A stretch of DNA of 64,000 nt from Gordonia hankookensis (GCF_014673215.1 NZ_JACWMS010000004.1:1-64000), one strand, 5' to 3'; counted from the stretch's first letter, positions 33,619 to 45,917 are shown. The notes: generated by a model not told the origin, from the sequence alone. Made by a program: numbers and translations.

Positions 33619-35829
33619 TCAGGTCGACGACGTGGCGGGAGCGAGGAAGATGGCGGAGTTGGCCGGGAGCATCACGGTCGCGGAGCTCTCGCGGCCGTGC
33701 CAGCCGGGCCCGTCGGCGACGACCTGCCCGAGATTGCCCTTGCCCGCGCCGCTGTAGGCTGCCGAGTCGGTGTTGAGGACCTCGTCCCAGGTCCCTTGCC
33801 GGGGCAGGCCGACGCGGTAGCTCTCTCGATCGGAGCCGGAGAAGTTGAACAGGCAGGCCATGACCGAGCCGTCGGCGCCGTAGCGCAGGAAGCTGATGAC
33901 ATTGTTCGCGGTGTCGTTGGCATCGATCCACGAGTAACCGTCCGGAGTGGCATCCTGGCTGTAGAGCGCCGGGCTCTCCCGATACACGCGATTGAGATCG
34001 GACACCAATGCCGATATCCCGGAATGTAATTCGCCCTCCCAGCCCTGGAGCTGGTGCCAGTCCAGACTCCGGTTGTCGGCCCACTCCCCGGTCTGCCCGA
34101 ACTCCTGACCCATGAACAGCAGCTGCTTGCCGGGATGTGACCACATGTAGGCGAGCAGCACGCGGACTCCGCATGCCTTGGTGAACGAGTCGCCGGGCAT
34201 CCGACTCCACAACGTGCCCTTCCCGTGGACGACCTCGTCGTGCGAGATCGGCAGCACGAAGTTCTCACTCCACGCATACATCAACGAGAAGGTGATCTCG
34301 TGATGGTGGAAACTGCGGTGGATCTGATCGCGGGACAAGTAGCCGAGCGTGTCGTGCATCCAGCCCATGTTCCATTTGAAGGTGAATCCGAGACCGCCGA
34401 GCGTGGTCATCTGCGTCACACCAGGCCAGGCCGTGGACTCCTCGGCGATGGTGACGACGCCGGGGAAGTGTTTGTGCACAGTTGCGTTCGTCTCCTGGAG
34501 GAACTGCACGGCCTCCAGGTTCTCGCGGCCGCCGTAGACGTTCGGGCGCCATTGCCCGGCGGGACGCGAGTAGTCCAGGTACAGCATGGATGCGACCGCA
34601 TCGACGCGAAGTCCATCGATGTGGAACTCCGCGAACCAGTACAGCGCGTTCGCCACCAGGAAGTTACGGACCTCGCGGCGTCCGAAGTCGAAGACCAGAG
34701 TGCCCCAGTCCAATTGCTCGCCGCGCATCGGATCGGCGTGTTCGTAGAGGGGCGTGCCGTCGAAGCGGGCCAGGGCCCAATCGTCTTTGGGGAAGTGGGC
34801 GGGGACCCAGTCGACGATGACGCCGATGCCCAACGAGTGCAGATGGTCGACGAGGTATCGGAAGTCGTCGGGCGAACCGAATCGTGCAGTGGGTGCGTAG
34901 TACGACGTGACCTGATAACCCCACGACCCGCCGAACGGATGCTCGGCAACCGGAAGGAACTCGACGTGGGTGAACCCCTTCTCGACGAGGTAGTCGCCGA
35001 GCTCGGAGGCGAGTTCGCGATAGGAGAGCTCCACTCGCCACGAGGCGATGTGTACCTCGTAGACGCTCATCGGCTCGTCGATGGGTGACCCCTCGGCGCG
35101 ACGGGCGATCCAGTCGCCGTCGGTCCACGAGTAGGTTGATTCGCTGACCACCGACACCGTCGACGGCGCCGTATGTGTCCGCCTGGCCATCGGGTCGGCC
35201 TTGTCGCGCACCACGCCGTCGGCACCGTGGACCCGGAACTTGTACCGTTCGCCATCCGTGACGTCGGGGACGAACACCTCCCAGATCCCGCTGCTGCCGA
35301 TCTGCCGCATCGGAGTCCGGCGACCGGTCCAGTTGTCGAAGTCGCCGATGACGGCCACGCCATGGGCGTTGGGGGCCCACACCGAGAACGCCGTCCCCCG
35401 GACCTCGCCGTCCGGTGTCGTGTACGAGACCACCCGGGCGCCGAGCACGTCCCACAGGGATTCGTGTCTGCCCTCGGAGAACAGGTGGACGTCGACCTCA
35501 CCGAGGCTGGGCAGGAAGCGATATCCATCGGCCACCAGATACTCGCTGCCACCCGGGTACGAGACTCGATAGCGATAATCGATCAGTCCCGTGATCGGCA
35601 CCGCGACCACCCAGAGGTCGTCGCTCTGGCGCTGCATCGGGTGGTCGGCCTCGCCGATCACCGCGACGACGGCGGTGGCGTCCGGTCTCAGTGTGCGCAG
35701 GATGGTCCAGCCGTCATCGGTCTCGTGTGCGCCCAGGAAAGAGTGCGGGTCCGGGTGCGTCAGGCTGAACAGCCGGCGCAGATCATGGTCGGAGGCATAG
35801 GGTTCGGGGCTCTTGGTCGTCTTGGTCAC
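33619..35829 (-). CDS. glgB: 1,4-alpha-glucan branching enzyme
   Basis: GlgB makes alpha-1,6 branches in glycogen or capsular alpha-glucan. The 736-residue product has N-terminal carbohydrate-binding modules, then the GH13 barrel with [11 protein letters not shown], the nucleophile Asp in [18 protein letters not shown], the acid Glu in [12 protein letters not shown] and [13 protein letters not shown]. The length is typical. A GTG start at 35829 has GAGG upstream. It follows glgE by 7 bp, forming the GlgE-GlgB unit that builds and branches glucan from maltose 1-phosphate. Confidence 0.96.
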   Translation of the reverse strand: MTKTTKSPEPYASDHDLRRLFSLTHPDPHSFLGAHETDDGWTILRTLRPDATAVVAVIGEADHPMQRQSDDLWVVAVPITGLIDYRYRVSYPGGSEYLVADGYRFLPSLGEVDVHLFSEGRHESLWDVLGARVVSYTTPDGEVRGTAFSVWAPNAHGVAVIGDFDNWTGRRTPMRQIGSSGIWEVFVPDVTDGERYKFRVHGADGVVRDKADPMARRTHTAPSTVSVVSESTYSWTDGDWIARRAEGSPIDEPMSVYEVHIASWRVELSYRELASELGDYLVEKGFTHVEFLPVAEHPFGGSWGYQVTSYYAPTARFGSPDDFRYLVDHLHSLGIGVIVDWVPAHFPKDDWALARFDGTPLYEHADPMRGEQLDWGTLVFDFGRREVRNFLVANALYWFAEFHIDGLRVDAVASMLYLDYSRPAGQWRPNVYGGRENLEAVQFLQETNATVHKHFPGVVTIAEESTAWPGVTQMTTLGGLGFTFKWNMGWMHDTLGYLSRDQIHRSFHHHEITFSLMYAWSENFVLPISHDEVVHGKGTLWSRMPGDSFTKACGVRVLLAYMWSHPGKQLLFMGQEFGQTGEWADNRSLDWHQLQGWEGELHSGISALVSDLNRVYRESPALYSQDATPDGYSWIDANDTANNVISFLRYGADGSVMACLFNFSGSDRESYRVGLPRQGTWDEVLNTDSAAYSGAGKGNLGQVVADGPGWHGRESSATVMLPANSAIFLAPATSST

Positions 35830-35836
35830 GGCAACC

Positions 35837-37837
35837 TCACTGCATCCGGTAGGCGAGTCGTCGGGCGGCGGACGGGTCGAGCGGGGGCAACGCGAGGATG
35901 TGCGCCACCGCCCGCCACGGCTCGAGCTGGATGTAATTGGCCTGTCCCCAATGGAATTCGTGGCCGGACACCTCGTCGAGGACGGTGAAACGGTCCTGCC
36001 AGTCGTAACCGAGGGCGGGGAGGTCGAGCCACAGCGTGGAGGTCTCGGTGCCGAACGGATTGAGATTGATGACGACGATCACGCGGTCGCCGGACACCGC
36101 ATCGAACTTCGAATAGGCGATCAGTGCAGGATTGTCGAGATGGTGGAAGGTGATGTTGCGCAACTGCTGCAGGGCCGGGTGGCGCCGACGGATCTCGTTC
36201 AGGGTGGTGATCCAGGGCTCGAGTGATTCGCCCCGGCTGGAGGCGGCCTTGTAGTCGCGCGGCCTCAACTCGTACTTCTCCGAGTGGAGGTACTCCTCGC
36301 TGCCGTCGGCCACCGCGATGTGTTCGTACAGCTCGTATCCGCTGTACACACCCCATGTCGGAGCCAGCGTGGCCGCCAGCGCCGCACGCAGGGCGAACAT
36401 CCCGGGGCCGCCGTGCTGCAGGCTCGCGTGCAAGATGTCGGGGGTGTTGACGAACAGGTTCGGGCGGGCCTCGTCGGCGTGGGCGGCGATCTCCCGGCCG
36501 AACTCCTCGAGCTCCCACTTCGCCGTCTTCCAGGTGAAGTAGGTGTAGGACTGGGTGAACCCGATGCGGGCGAGGCCGTACAGCCGGGCCGGGCGGGTGA
36601 ACGCCTCTGCCAGGAACAGGACATCGGGATCCCGCTTCTTCACCTCGTTGATCAGCCACTCCCAGAAGTTCGGTGGCTTGGTGTGCGGGTTGTCGACCCG
36701 AAAGATCTTGACGCCCAGTCCGACCCACTTCAAGGTCATCTTGAGGACCGCGCGATAGAGGCCGTTGCGGTCGTTGTCGAAGTTCAGCGGATAGATGTCC
36801 TGGTACTTCTTCGGTGGATTCTCCGCGTAGGCGATGGTGCCGTCGGGCAGGGTGGTGAACCACTCGGGATGTTCGGCGGCCCACGGATGATCCGGAGCGC
36901 ATTGCAGAGCGAGATCGATGGCGACCTCGAGATCGAGTTCGCGGGCACGCGCCAGGAAGTAGGCGAAATCCTCCTCGGTGCCGAGCGCAGGATTGATCGC
37001 ATCGTGACCACCCTCGACGGAGCCGATCGCCCACGGTGAGCCCACGTCTTCGGGTCCCGCCACCAATGTGTTGTTGCGGCCCTTGCGATTGACCGTGCCG
37101 ACCGGGTGGATCGGTGGGAGGTAGACGACGTCGAAACCCATTCCGGCGATCCGGGGCAGGTCGTCGACGGCCGTCAGAAAGGTGCCGTGGACGGGGTTGC
37201 CGTCGCTGTCCCATCCGCCGGTGGATCGAGGGAAGAACTCGTACCACGAGCCGAAGAGGGCGCGGCGACGATCGACCCAGACACGATAGGACCGTGATTT
37301 GGTGACCAGTTCGCGGATCGGGTGTTCGGTGAGCAGTTCATCGACCTCGTCGGAGATGGCGAGGATCACCCTGTTCTCGATGCGCCGTCGCCGCGCTTTC
37401 AGGAGCCGGATGGCGTCGTCGAGGGTGTCGTGGGCCTCGATCGGGACCACGTCATGTGCCCGGGTGAGCAACTGCACACCGCTCTCGAGATCGTTTGCCA
37501 GATCGGCGGCGCCCTGGCCTGCGTCGATCTTCTTGATGATGGCCGAGCGCCACGTGGTGTACGGGTCGCTCCAGGCCTCGATGCGAAACACCCAGTACCC
37601 GACGGCGTCGGGGACGAACGCGGCGTTGAACACGTCGGGTTCGCCTGCCGGTTGCATCCGGATGTCGAGGCCGGTCCGCTCCGGGCCGTCGACCCGCAAT
37701 GTCACGCCGAGCGCGTCGTGTCCTTCGCGCCACGCGGTCGTGCTGACCGGGATGAGCTCACCGACAACCGCTTTCGCCGGCAGCTGCCCTGCCGACACCA
37801 GGGGTTGGATATCGTCGATCCCCATCCGCCCGATCAC
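35837..37837 (-). CDS. glgE: alpha-1,4-glucan:maltose-1-phosphate maltosyltransferase
   Basis: GlgE extends alpha-glucan using maltose 1-phosphate made from trehalose. The 666-residue GH13 enzyme has the nucleophile Asp in [16 protein letters not shown], the acid Glu in [10 protein letters not shown] and VNTPDILH. The N-terminal part contains [22 protein letters not shown], as in the mycobacterial enzyme. The GTG at 37837 has GAGGAGG 6 nt upstream, so the much longer open frame (to 38443) is rejected. It lies upstream of glgB and about 76 bp after dinG. In M. tuberculosis glgP lies between glgE and dinG as I remember it; it is absent here. Confidence 0.96.
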   Translation of the reverse strand: MIGRMGIDDIQPLVSAGQLPAKAVVGELIPVSTTAWREGHDALGVTLRVDGPERTGLDIRMQPAGEPDVFNAAFVPDAVGYWVFRIEAWSDPYTTWRSAIIKKIDAGQGAADLANDLESGVQLLTRAHDVVPIEAHDTLDDAIRLLKARRRRIENRVILAISDEVDELLTEHPIRELVTKSRSYRVWVDRRRALFGSWYEFFPRSTGGWDSDGNPVHGTFLTAVDDLPRIAGMGFDVVYLPPIHPVGTVNRKGRNNTLVAGPEDVGSPWAIGSVEGGHDAINPALGTEEDFAYFLARARELDLEVAIDLALQCAPDHPWAAEHPEWFTTLPDGTIAYAENPPKKYQDIYPLNFDNDRNGLYRAVLKMTLKWVGLGVKIFRVDNPHTKPPNFWEWLINEVKKRDPDVLFLAEAFTRPARLYGLARIGFTQSYTYFTWKTAKWELEEFGREIAAHADEARPNLFVNTPDILHASLQHGGPGMFALRAALAATLAPTWGVYSGYELYEHIAVADGSEEYLHSEKYELRPRDYKAASSRGESLEPWITTLNEIRRRHPALQQLRNITFHHLDNPALIAYSKFDAVSGDRVIVVINLNPFGTETSTLWLDLPALGYDWQDRFTVLDEVSGHEFHWGQANYIQLEPWRAVAHILALPPLDPSAARRLAYRMQ

Positions 37838-37913
37838 CAGCGGCCTCCTCTCGTCAGACCCCGCGATCTCTGGCGCACGCTCGGGTACGGCGACGCCGGC
37901 ATCGCTGCCGTTC

Positions 37914-39992
37914 TCAACCGTAGGGGATCGCGGCCAGTCTGCCCAACGCAGAACGCACCAGATCACCATCGGTCGTACGCCAGAACGGCGGCAACGACGC
38001 AAGCAGATACCCACCGTATCCGGCCGTCGCCAAACGGGAGTCCAGAACGGCGACGACACCGCGATCATCCGTGGAGCGCAGCAGTCGCCCGGCGCCCTGG
38101 GCGAGCAGCAGAGCGGCGTGATTGGCCGCGACCGTGAGGAATCCGTTGCCTCCCCGAGCCTCCACGGCGCGTTGGCGCGCGGTGAGCAGGGGATCGTCGG
38201 GCCGGGGGAACGGGACACGGTCGATGACCACCAGGCTGCACGACGGCCCGGGGACGTCGACACCCTGCCAGAGCGACAGGGTCCCGAACAGGCACGTCTC
38301 GGGATCGTCGGCGAACCTGCGGACCAAGGCGGAGGTGGTGTCCTCGCCCTGGCAGAGCACCGGGTGATGGGTGCGTCCCCGGATGGCTTCCGCGGCCTCC
38401 CGCGCCGCGCGCATCGAGGAGAACAGCCCGAGGGTGCGTCCACCTGCCGCGTCGACGAGACCGGCGAGCTCGTCGAGCGTCACATCGGCGATCGCGTCCC
38501 GGCCCGGTCGCGGCAGGTGGCGCGCGACGTAGAGGATGGCCGCCTTTCGGTAGTCGAACGGTGAGCCCGCGTCGAGGCCGGTCCAGCGTGGCGGCGCGTC
38601 GTCGGCGGGTGCGGTCTTTCCGATCGCCATGGCGTCGATGTCGCCGGTCGGCACCTCGGTCGACGGGTCGGCGCCGTCGGTGTCACGGCGGCCGGCGGCG
38701 GGCAGACCCCAGGTCGCGGCGAGCGCATCGAAATTGCCACCGACGGTCAGCGTGGCAGACGTCAGGATGACCGTCGCCTTGGCGAACAGCGACGCCCGCA
38801 GCAGACCACCGACCGACAGGGGCGCGATACGGAGCACTGCACGGGTGTCCTGTCCGACCTTGTCGTGTGCCACCCACACCACGTCGCGCCGCTTCGCCTC
38901 GTCGGGCGAGTCGAACGCGCCGAGGAGGCGTACCACGGTGTCGTGGGTGTCCTCGAGTGATGTGAGGGCCGCCGAGCGGGCGGCGGCCGAATCGTCGCCT
39001 GCGCCGGGCATCCGGACCGGCCCGATCGCATTGCGGGCCTGCCACAGACGATCACGCAACCCGGCAAGGGCCTCTGCCATGCCGGACGGCAACCGGATCC
39101 ACTCGCGGGCAGGCGATTCGGCGAGCAGGCCGTCGAGGTTCTCGCCTGCACCCAGCAATGCATCAGTGGTCTCGTCGTCGATGAGCTTGCCGCAGCGTCG
39201 CGCGACCAGGGTGATCCCGGCGCCGGAGATCTCGGCGGTGGACACCGAGGTGATGCGATCGACGAGCTCGTGTGCCTCGTCGATCACCACCACGTCGTGT
39301 TCGGGCAGAATGCTGGCCGGGCTCATCGCGTCGATCGCGAGCAGCGCGTGATTGGTGACGATGACGTCGACCTGCCCGGCTGCGCGGCGGGATCGTTCTG
39401 CGAAACAGTCCTCGGCGTAGCTGCAGTTGGCAGCGCCGAGACATTCGCGTGCCGTCACACTCACCTGACGCCACGAGCGATCGGACACACCGGGGGAGAG
39501 GTCGTCGCGGTCGCCCGTCTCGGTGTCCGACGTCCACTCGCGGAGGCGGGTGACCTCCCGGCCGGTGCGCGACAGTTCGAACGCGTCGAAGAGTTCGGTG
39601 GCCGGCTCCTCTGCGGTCCCACTGTGGATCTTGTTGAGGCACAGATAGTTTCCTCGACCCTTGAGGATCGCGAAGGTCGGCTCCCGGTGTAGGGAGCCGG
39701 TGAGTGCCGGTGCCAGGCGGGGCAGGTCGCGCTCGATGAGCTGGCGTTGCAGTGCGATCGTCGCGGTCGACACCACCACCGTTCGACCGGATTCGACGGC
39801 GTGTCGGATCGCCGGGACGAGGTAGGCGAGCGACTTGCCCGTACCGGTGCCCGCCTGGACCGCCAGATGTTCCCCGGTGTCGATGGCGTGGGCGACTGCC
39901 GAGGCCATCCGGACCTGACCGTCACGGCGGCTGCCGCCGAGGGCGGTGACCGCGGTGTCGAGCAGGGCGGTGACCGATGGGATGGCGCTCAT
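37914..39992 (-). CDS. dinG: DinG-family ATP-dependent DNA helicase
   Basis: The 692-residue superfamily-2 helicase is of the XPD/DinG type. Walker A is AGTGTGKS (47-54), and Walker B is VVIDEAHEL. The iron-sulfur cluster cysteines lie in NYLCLN and [14 protein letters not shown]. The late motifs include [11 protein letters not shown] and QGAGRLLRS. It unwinds 5'-to-3' and helps with R-loops and repair. It matches the place of M. tuberculosis Rv1329c. Confidence 0.92.
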   Translation of the reverse strand: MSAIPSVTALLDTAVTALGGSRRDGQVRMASAVAHAIDTGEHLAVQAGTGTGKSLAYLVPAIRHAVESGRTVVVSTATIALQRQLIERDLPRLAPALTGSLHREPTFAILKGRGNYLCLNKIHSGTAEEPATELFDAFELSRTGREVTRLREWTSDTETGDRDDLSPGVSDRSWRQVSVTARECLGAANCSYAEDCFAERSRRAAGQVDVIVTNHALLAIDAMSPASILPEHDVVVIDEAHELVDRITSVSTAEISGAGITLVARRCGKLIDDETTDALLGAGENLDGLLAESPAREWIRLPSGMAEALAGLRDRLWQARNAIGPVRMPGAGDDSAAARSAALTSLEDTHDTVVRLLGAFDSPDEAKRRDVVWVAHDKVGQDTRAVLRIAPLSVGGLLRASLFAKATVILTSATLTVGGNFDALAATWGLPAAGRRDTDGADPSTEVPTGDIDAMAIGKTAPADDAPPRWTGLDAGSPFDYRKAAILYVARHLPRPGRDAIADVTLDELAGLVDAAGGRTLGLFSSMRAAREAAEAIRGRTHHPVLCQGEDTTSALVRRFADDPETCLFGTLSLWQGVDVPGPSCSLVVIDRVPFPRPDDPLLTARQRAVEARGGNGFLTVAANHAALLLAQGAGRLLRSTDDRGVVAVLDSRLATAGYGGYLLASLPPFWRTTDGDLVRSALGRLAAIPYG

Positions 39993-40047
39993 CCGGTCGG
40001 GGCCGTTGCGCTCGACGCCGTGTGGTGCGCAGTGATGCGGGACCGCG

Positions 40048-40647
40048 TCATTCGATGTGTGCGGAACCGTCGTACAGCAGATCGCCCGTGAGATCGATTC
40101 CTGCCGAGCTCATCTCGGAAAGCGCTTTCGACGCCGTGGCGGCGGCGACGGCTGCGGTGAAGTTCAACAGGACACGAGTCTCGAACCCCTCTTTCACGGC
40201 ATCGAGCGCCGTCGCGCGTACGCAGTGATCGGTCGCGATCCCGACGATGTCGACGTGTGTGATCCCGTGATCGCGCAGCCAATCCGCCAGGGAGGTGCCG
40301 TCGTCGGCGGACCCCTCGAATCCGGAGTACGCGGCGCTGTAGTGCCCCTTCGAGAAGACCTCCTGGGCGACCGATGCGTCGAACGAGGGGTGGAACCAGA
40401 CGCCGTCCGTGCCGACCCGGCAGTGCGGCGGCCACGAGTCGACGAAGTCGGGTTCATCGGAGAAATGATCGCCAGGGTCGATGTGATAGTCGCGTGTCGC
40501 GACGACGGTGCGGTAGTCGTGCATGATCGTCTCGAGTGCTGCGGCGACCGCTGCACCACCGTTGACTCCGAGCGCGCCACCCTCGCAGAAGTCGTTCTGC
40601 ACGTCGACGACGATCAGCGCATGGTCCTTGGGTTCGTGATCGGACAT
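40048..40647 (-). CDS. pncA: nicotinamidase
   Basis: PncA converts nicotinamide to nicotinate and ammonia; in mycobacteria it also activates pyrazinamide. The 199-residue product has the triad Asp15 (VVDVQNDF), Lys100 (FSKGHYS) and Cys142 (GIATDHCVRAT). Metal ligands are Asp53, His55 and His61 (TRDYHIDPGDHF), with His75 as a possible fourth. TAGGAG lies 5 nt before the ATG. It is 8 bp downstream of pncB, the next enzyme in NAD salvage. Confidence 0.95.
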   Translation of the reverse strand: MSDHEPKDHALIVVDVQNDFCEGGALGVNGGAAVAAALETIMHDYRTVVATRDYHIDPGDHFSDEPDFVDSWPPHCRVGTDGVWFHPSFDASVAQEVFSKGHYSAAYSGFEGSADDGTSLADWLRDHGITHVDIVGIATDHCVRATALDAVKEGFETRVLLNFTAAVAAATASKALSEMSSAGIDLTGDLLYDGSAHIE

Positions 40648-40655
40648 CGCGACTC

Positions 40656-41960
40656 CTAATCGAGCAGGTAGCGGGTGGGCACTGCCGGGTCGCCGTGCGA
40701 CAGGCCGAGGCCCTCCCACGGGAGACTCACCAGTGCGTCGCCGAGATGGGTGCGGCCGTCGCCGAGCGAGGGCAGACCGTCCAACCGATCGCCTCCCCGC
40801 ACCAGCGGGATCTGTAGTGGCCGAACGGACAGGCCGTCGGTCGGCGGCGGATCGTCGGTCGCGCGATAGACGATCTCCTCGACGATGGTGCCGCTGGGAC
40901 GAGCCGCTCGCATCGCGGATTTGGCCCCGCCCTTGGACTCCTTGTGGCTCGAGCGCTTGGCGACCGGAATCCCGTCGACCTCCACGAGCTTGTAGATCAT
41001 GCCTGCGGTGGGGGCCCCGCTGCCGGTGACCAGCGCGGTGCCGACGCCGTAGGTGTCCACCGGCTCGGCGCGCAGCGACGCGATGGCGTACTCGTCGAGG
41101 TCGCCCGAGACGACGATCTTGGTGTCGGTCGCACCGAGGTCGTCGAGTTGTTCGCGGACCTGGCGGGCGAGAACACCGAGATCGCCGGAGTCGATCCGGA
41201 CGCCGCCGAGTTCGGGGCCTGCGACCTCGATCGCATTCCGGACGCCCTGGGTGATGTCGTAGGTGTCGACCAAGAGGGTGGTGCCGGTCCCGAGGACCGC
41301 GATCTGGGCCGCGAATGCCGCCTTCTCATCGGGTCCGTCCGCTCCGGCGAAGCCGAGGGTGAAGGCATGTGCGGCGGTGCCGGCACTCGGCACCCCGTAG
41401 GTGCGGGCCGCCTCGAGATTGGAGGTCGCGGCGACACCGGCCAGATAGGCGGCGCGGGCGCTCGACACCGCGGCCCGCTCATGCGTACGGCGGGATCCCA
41501 TCTCGATGATCGGGCGTGACGCTGCGGCGCTGACCATCCGGGCCGCTGCGGAGGCGATCGCGCTGTCATGGTTGAGGATCGAGAGGACCAGCGTCTCGAG
41601 CAGGACGCCCTCGGCGAAGCTCGCGCGGACGGTCAGGATCGGAGACCCCGGGAAATAGAGTTCGCCCTCGCGGTAACCGTCGATGTCCCCGGAGAACCGG
41701 TAATCGCGTAGCCAGTCGACGGTGTCGGCATCGAGGAACCGGCTCACCACCGCGAGCTCGTCGCCGCCGAAGCGGAATCCGGCGAGCTCGTCCAAGAGCC
41801 GCCCCGTACCTGCCACCACGCCGTAGCGGCGGCCGTCGGGCAGCCGCCTCGCGAACACCTCGAACACGCACGGACGGTGCGCGACAGGGTGGTGCAACGC
41901 GGCCGAGACCATGGTCAGTTCGTACTGATCGGTCAGCAGCGCGGTGTTGTCGATGGTCAC
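40656..41960 (-). CDS. pncB: nicotinate phosphoribosyltransferase
   Basis: PncB joins nicotinate to PRPP, forming nicotinate mononucleotide for NAD. The 434-residue product shows [15 protein letters not shown] at the start, [22 protein letters not shown] in the middle, the [14 protein letters not shown] segment and [16 protein letters not shown]. It forms an operon with pncA and is divergent from clpS, from which only 20 bp separate it, so the two promoters overlap. The start is GTG at 41960. Confidence 0.95.
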   Translation of the reverse strand: MTIDNTALLTDQYELTMVSAALHHPVAHRPCVFEVFARRLPDGRRYGVVAGTGRLLDELAGFRFGGDELAVVSRFLDADTVDWLRDYRFSGDIDGYREGELYFPGSPILTVRASFAEGVLLETLVLSILNHDSAIASAAARMVSAAASRPIIEMGSRRTHERAAVSSARAAYLAGVAATSNLEAARTYGVPSAGTAAHAFTLGFAGADGPDEKAAFAAQIAVLGTGTTLLVDTYDITQGVRNAIEVAGPELGGVRIDSGDLGVLARQVREQLDDLGATDTKIVVSGDLDEYAIASLRAEPVDTYGVGTALVTGSGAPTAGMIYKLVEVDGIPVAKRSSHKESKGGAKSAMRAARPSGTIVEEIVYRATDDPPPTDGLSVRPLQIPLVRGGDRLDGLPSLGDGRTHLGDALVSLPWEGLGLSHGDPAVPTRYLLD

Positions 41961-41967
41961 AATCGCT

Positions 41968-41973
41968 TACCCT
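41968..41973 (+). promoter_or_regulatory. -10 box for leaderless clpS
   Basis: TACCCT lies 7 nt before the ATG at 41981. The space to the divergent pncB start is too short for an ordinary leader. Confidence 0.55.
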
Positions 41974-41980
41974 TGGTCCT

Positions 41981-42442
41981 ATGGCGCCTGACGAAACTCG
42001 TGCGCACGAGGCTACCCCGGGCGGGCGAAGCGACGGGAGAAGGCTCGGCGAGCGTAGCGACGGGAAATTCCTCGGCGAGCGTAGCGACGGGAGATTGCTC
42101 GGCGAGCGTAGCGACGGGAAATTCCTCGGCGAGCGAAGCGACGGGGAATCCACCCCCGGTGGTACCGCAGTTGCCGAACCCGGTGTCGCCGACGGCGCGA
42201 CCGCTCTCGACCGGCCCTGGGTGACGATCGTCTGGGACGATCCGGTCAACCTCATGAGGTATGTCACCTTTGTGTTCCAGAAGATCTTCGGATACTCCGA
42301 GTCCCGGGCCAACCAGCTCATGATGCAGGTCCACAACGAGGGCAAGGCCGTGGTGTCGGCGGGTGCCCGCGACAAGGTGGAGTCCGACGTCCGGAAGCTG
42401 CATGCGGCGGGTCTGTGGGCGACCATGCAGCGGGATGCCTGA
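41981..42442 (+). CDS. clpS: ClpS adaptor with a repeat-expanded N-terminus
   Basis: ClpS delivers N-degron substrates to the ClpC/ClpP protease. The C-terminal 78 residues are an ordinary ClpS domain ([47 protein letters not shown]). The N-terminal 75 residues are unusual: residues about 15-57 are four to five copies of a 9-residue unit, GERSDG(K/R)(F/L)L, encoded by 27-bp repeats. Mycobacterial ClpS is about 101 residues, this one 153. The ATG at 41981 fits a leaderless promoter and no better start lies between the repeats and the domain. The gene is first in a conserved series clpS-DUF2017-P1 peptidase-mec-cysO-cysM. Confidence 0.92.
   Translation: MAPDETRAHEATPGGRSDGRRLGERSDGKFLGERSDGRLLGERSDGKFLGERSDGESTPGGTAVAEPGVADGATALDRPWVTIVWDDPVNLMRYVTFVFQKIFGYSESRANQLMMQVHNEGKAVVSAGARDKVESDVRKLHAAGLWATMQRDA
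42023..42151. repeat. 27-bp tandem repeat array inside clpS
   Basis: Three near-identical 27-bp units begin GGCGAGCGTAGCGACGGGA at 42047, 42074 and 42101. They are flanked by diverged partial units at 42023 and 42128. The period is a multiple of three, so copy-number change keeps the frame. The core GCGAGCGNAGCGA is also found, inverted, in the intergenic repeat near 10911-10927. Confidence 0.9.
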
Positions 42443-42460
42443 GCGGGGACCTGGCAACAC

Positions 42461-43036
42461 GTGCGTACCTGGAAGCGCAAGGGCCGTGGCCCCTCGATGC
42501 GTATCTGCTCCAACCTCGACGTGCACGAGGTCGAACTGCTGGTGTCGATGGTGACGTCGCTGAGGGAGTTGCTCTCGGAACGCGAATCCACCGCGCCCCG
42601 CGACGAGCTCTCCGACCTCACCGGTATCCGTACCGGACACTCCGCCGCACCCGGCGACGCCACCCTCGGACGTCTGCTGCCCGACTTCCACCGGCCGGAT
42701 CAAGATCAGGAACTGACCGCCGACGTCGTCAACGGTGACGTCAACGGTGCGCTCCGAAGTGTTCACGAGCCCCACATCATCGACGCGAAGATGGCGGCCG
42801 CACAGGTGGTGCTCGACACGCTGCCGCCCGGCGGCGGCGACCTGGCCCTCACCGAGGATCAGGCGATGGAGTGGCTGACGGCACTGAACGACGTCCGGCT
42901 CGCGCTCGGCGCGATGCTCGGCATCTCCGAGGACACCCCGGACCAGCTGCCCCCGGACCATCCACACGCGGCCCATCTCGATGTCTACCACTGGCTCACG
43001 GTGATGCAGGAACTCCTCGTGGAATCGTTGCCGTGA
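42461..43036 (+). CDS. DUF2017 family protein
   Basis: This 191-residue soluble protein belongs to the actinobacterial DUF2017 family (Rv1332-like): RTWKRKG at the start, then VHEVELLVSMVTSLRELL and MEWLTALNDVRLALGAMLGI at the end. Function is unknown. It always follows clpS in related genomes as I remember them. It starts with GTG 18 bp after clpS and overlaps the next gene by 4 bp. Confidence 0.85.
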   Translation: MRTWKRKGRGPSMRICSNLDVHEVELLVSMVTSLRELLSERESTAPRDELSDLTGIRTGHSAAPGDATLGRLLPDFHRPDQDQELTADVVNGDVNGALRSVHEPHIIDAKMAAAQVVLDTLPPGGGDLALTEDQAMEWLTALNDVRLALGAMLGISEDTPDQLPPDHPHAAHLDVYHWLTVMQELLVESLP

Positions 43037-44124
43037 TCGCCCCGTCGGGTGACCGGATCACCGACGTCGCAGGTATCGAGGTCGGTCATCACCACCGGAT
43101 CGATCCGGATGCGGTGCTCGCCGACCCCGACGCCGGCCGCGAGGGCAGCGGCTGGGCGACGGGCGTCACGGTCATTCGGATATCCCGCCCGAACGCGGTC
43201 TGTGCGGTGGACGTGCGCGGCGGCGGACCGGGTACTCGGGAGACCGATCTGCTCGATCCCGTGAACAGCGTCCAGACCGCGAACGCCATCGTGCTCGCCG
43301 GTGGCAGTGCGTACGGACTGGCGGCCGCCGACGGGGTGATGTCGGGTCTGGAGTCCGCGGGGGTCGGCCTGCGAATGGACGACCTGGGTCACGTGGTGCC
43401 GATCGTGCCGGGCGCGGTGATCTTCGACCTCCCGGTGGGTTCGTGGGAGAACCGACCGGACGCCGCGTTCGGTCGGGCCGCGTTGTCCTCGGCGACGGTC
43501 GATCTCGAGGTGGGCAGCGTCGGTGCGGGTGCGGGGGCGCGGGCCGGGGCCCTCAAGGGCGGTGTGGGGACGGCGTCGATCCTGATCGAGAACGGGCCGG
43601 CCGCCGGGGTGACGGTCGGTGCTCTCATGGTGGTCAACCCGGTCGGTTCGGTGATCGACAAGGCGACAGGATTGCCTTGGGCGGCAACAGATACCGATCT
43701 TCAGCGGCTGGGTCTACGGCGACCGTCGGAGCGTGATGTCGCCGACCATGCCGACCTGGTCGCCAAGCAGACGGTGCTCAACACGACCATCGGGGTGGTG
43801 GCCACCGACGCGGTCCTGGACCCGGCGTCGACCCGTCGGGTCGCGATGGTCGGTCACGACGGCATCGCGCGATCGATTGTGCCTGCACATTCCCCGCTGG
43901 ACGGGGACACCGTCTTCGCGGTGTCGACGGGCGCGGTTCTTCCCGATCAGCCGGACGTTCCGGTTGGCATGAACCCTGGCGTGGCGTTGCTGGCCGAGGT
44001 CTGCCGGGCCGCGGCGGACGTGGTGGCGCGGGCGATCGTCGGTGCGGTGCTGGCCGCGACCCCGGTGGCGGGGCTGCCGACCTTCCGCGACGTGTTGCCA
44101 TCCGCATGTCGAGCGACCGACTGA
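43033..44124 (+). CDS. P1-family (DmpA-like) N-terminal-nucleophile peptidase
   Basis: The 363-residue product belongs to the P1/DmpA fold, with DVAGIEVGHHH near residue 10, GWATGVTVI and RGGGPGTRETDLLDP. GSAYGLAAADGVM follows, and the presumed self-cleavage region is LNTTIGVVATDA. Members cleave themselves before a Thr or Ser that becomes the catalytic N-terminus and act as aminopeptidases. It matches Rv1333. The GTG start overlaps the stop of the DUF2017 gene. The real substrate is unknown. Confidence 0.88.
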   Translation: MIAPSGDRITDVAGIEVGHHHRIDPDAVLADPDAGREGSGWATGVTVIRISRPNAVCAVDVRGGGPGTRETDLLDPVNSVQTANAIVLAGGSAYGLAAADGVMSGLESAGVGLRMDDLGHVVPIVPGAVIFDLPVGSWENRPDAAFGRAALSSATVDLEVGSVGAGAGARAGALKGGVGTASILIENGPAAGVTVGALMVVNPVGSVIDKATGLPWAATDTDLQRLGLRRPSERDVADHADLVAKQTVLNTTIGVVATDAVLDPASTRRVAMVGHDGIARSIVPAHSPLDGDTVFAVSTGAVLPDQPDVPVGMNPGVALLAEVCRAAADVVARAIVGAVLAATPVAGLPTFRDVLPSACRATD

Positions 44125-44254
44125 GATCGATGCAGCTCCGCACACCGACATTTGCGTTGGGCCGCACGGTTCGTGTGACCTGGGTCGGGTGCGGGCCCGG
44201 AATAGCGACGGCCGGGCCGACGTTGTCGCCGAGCGTGACGAGAGGTGGGACGAA

Positions 44255-44662
44255 GTGCTGACGATCGGTCAGGGGTTGGTCGATGCGATGGTGGCGCACG
44301 CTCGGGCCGATCATCCGGACGAGGCGTGCGGGATCATCGCCGGGCCCGAGGGGTCCGATCGACCCGAACGGTTTGTCGCGATGGTCAACGCCGAGCGTTC
44401 CCCGACCTTCTACCGTTTCGATTCGGGTGAGCAGCTGAAGGTGTGGCGGGAGATGGATCGCCTCGACGAGGAGCCGGTGGTGATCTATCACTCGCACACC
44501 GCGACCGAGGCCTACCCGAGCCGCACCGACATCTCGTATGCGAGCGAACCGAACGCCCATTACGTGCTGGTGTCCACCCGGGACGCCGACAACGCGGAGA
44601 TCCGCAGCTATCGCATCGTCGATGGTGTGGTGACCGAAGAGCCGATAGAGATCAGGAGCTGA
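44255..44662 (+). CDS. mec: CysO-cysteine peptidase Mec (JAMM family)
   Basis: Mec removes newly made cysteine from the C-terminus of CysO. The 135-residue product is a JAMM/MPN+ metalloprotease with Glu23 (DEACGIIAG), His79 and His81 (YHSHTATEAYPS) and Asp92 (RTDISYAS). The GTG at 44255 starts at the domain edge. It is followed by cysO after 4 bp and then cysM after 6 bp, the known order of this cysteine route in M. tuberculosis (Rv1334-Rv1336). Confidence 0.95.
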   Translation: MLTIGQGLVDAMVAHARADHPDEACGIIAGPEGSDRPERFVAMVNAERSPTFYRFDSGEQLKVWREMDRLDEEPVVIYHSHTATEAYPSRTDISYASEPNAHYVLVSTRDADNAEIRSYRIVDGVVTEEPIEIRS

Positions 44663-44666
44663 CCCC

Positions 44667-44939
44667 ATGGCGGTAACCGTGTCCATCCCGACCATCCTGC
44701 GTACGCACACGGGTGGTGAGAAGCGTGTGGAGGCGTCCGGGGCGACCCTCTCCGAGGTCATCGACAATCTCGAGTCGGCCAACCCCGGGATCAAGGAACG
44801 CCTCGTCGCCGACGGCAAGTTGCACCGTTTCGTCAACATCTATGTCAACGACGAGGACGTGCGGTTCTCCGGCGGCCTCGACACGACGATCGGCGACGGC
44901 GACGATGTGACGATCCTTCCCGCCGTCGCGGGCGGATAG
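44667..44939 (+). CDS. cysO: sulfur carrier protein CysO
   Basis: CysO is a 90-residue ubiquitin-like (MoaD/ThiS) carrier whose C-terminal glycines (VAGG) are thiocarboxylated. CysM transfers the sulfur onto O-phosphoserine. The full length, IPTILRTHTGG near the start and the exposed GG end are as expected. It is packed tightly between mec and cysM. Confidence 0.95.
   Translation: MAVTVSIPTILRTHTGGEKRVEASGATLSEVIDNLESANPGIKERLVADGKLHRFVNIYVNDEDVRFSGGLDTTIGDGDDVTILPAVAGG

Positions 44940-45917
<978 letters not shown>

Noticed and set aside
35837..38443. Open frame of 868 codons ending as GlgE
   Set aside because: The first 200 codons overlap dinG in another frame and have no family resemblance. 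A GTG with a strong ribosome site at 37837 begins the GlgE homology.
42023..42151. Tandem repeats as a CRISPR array
   Set aside because: The units are contiguous 27-bp copies without unique spacers, they lie within the clpS reading frame, and no cas genes are present.
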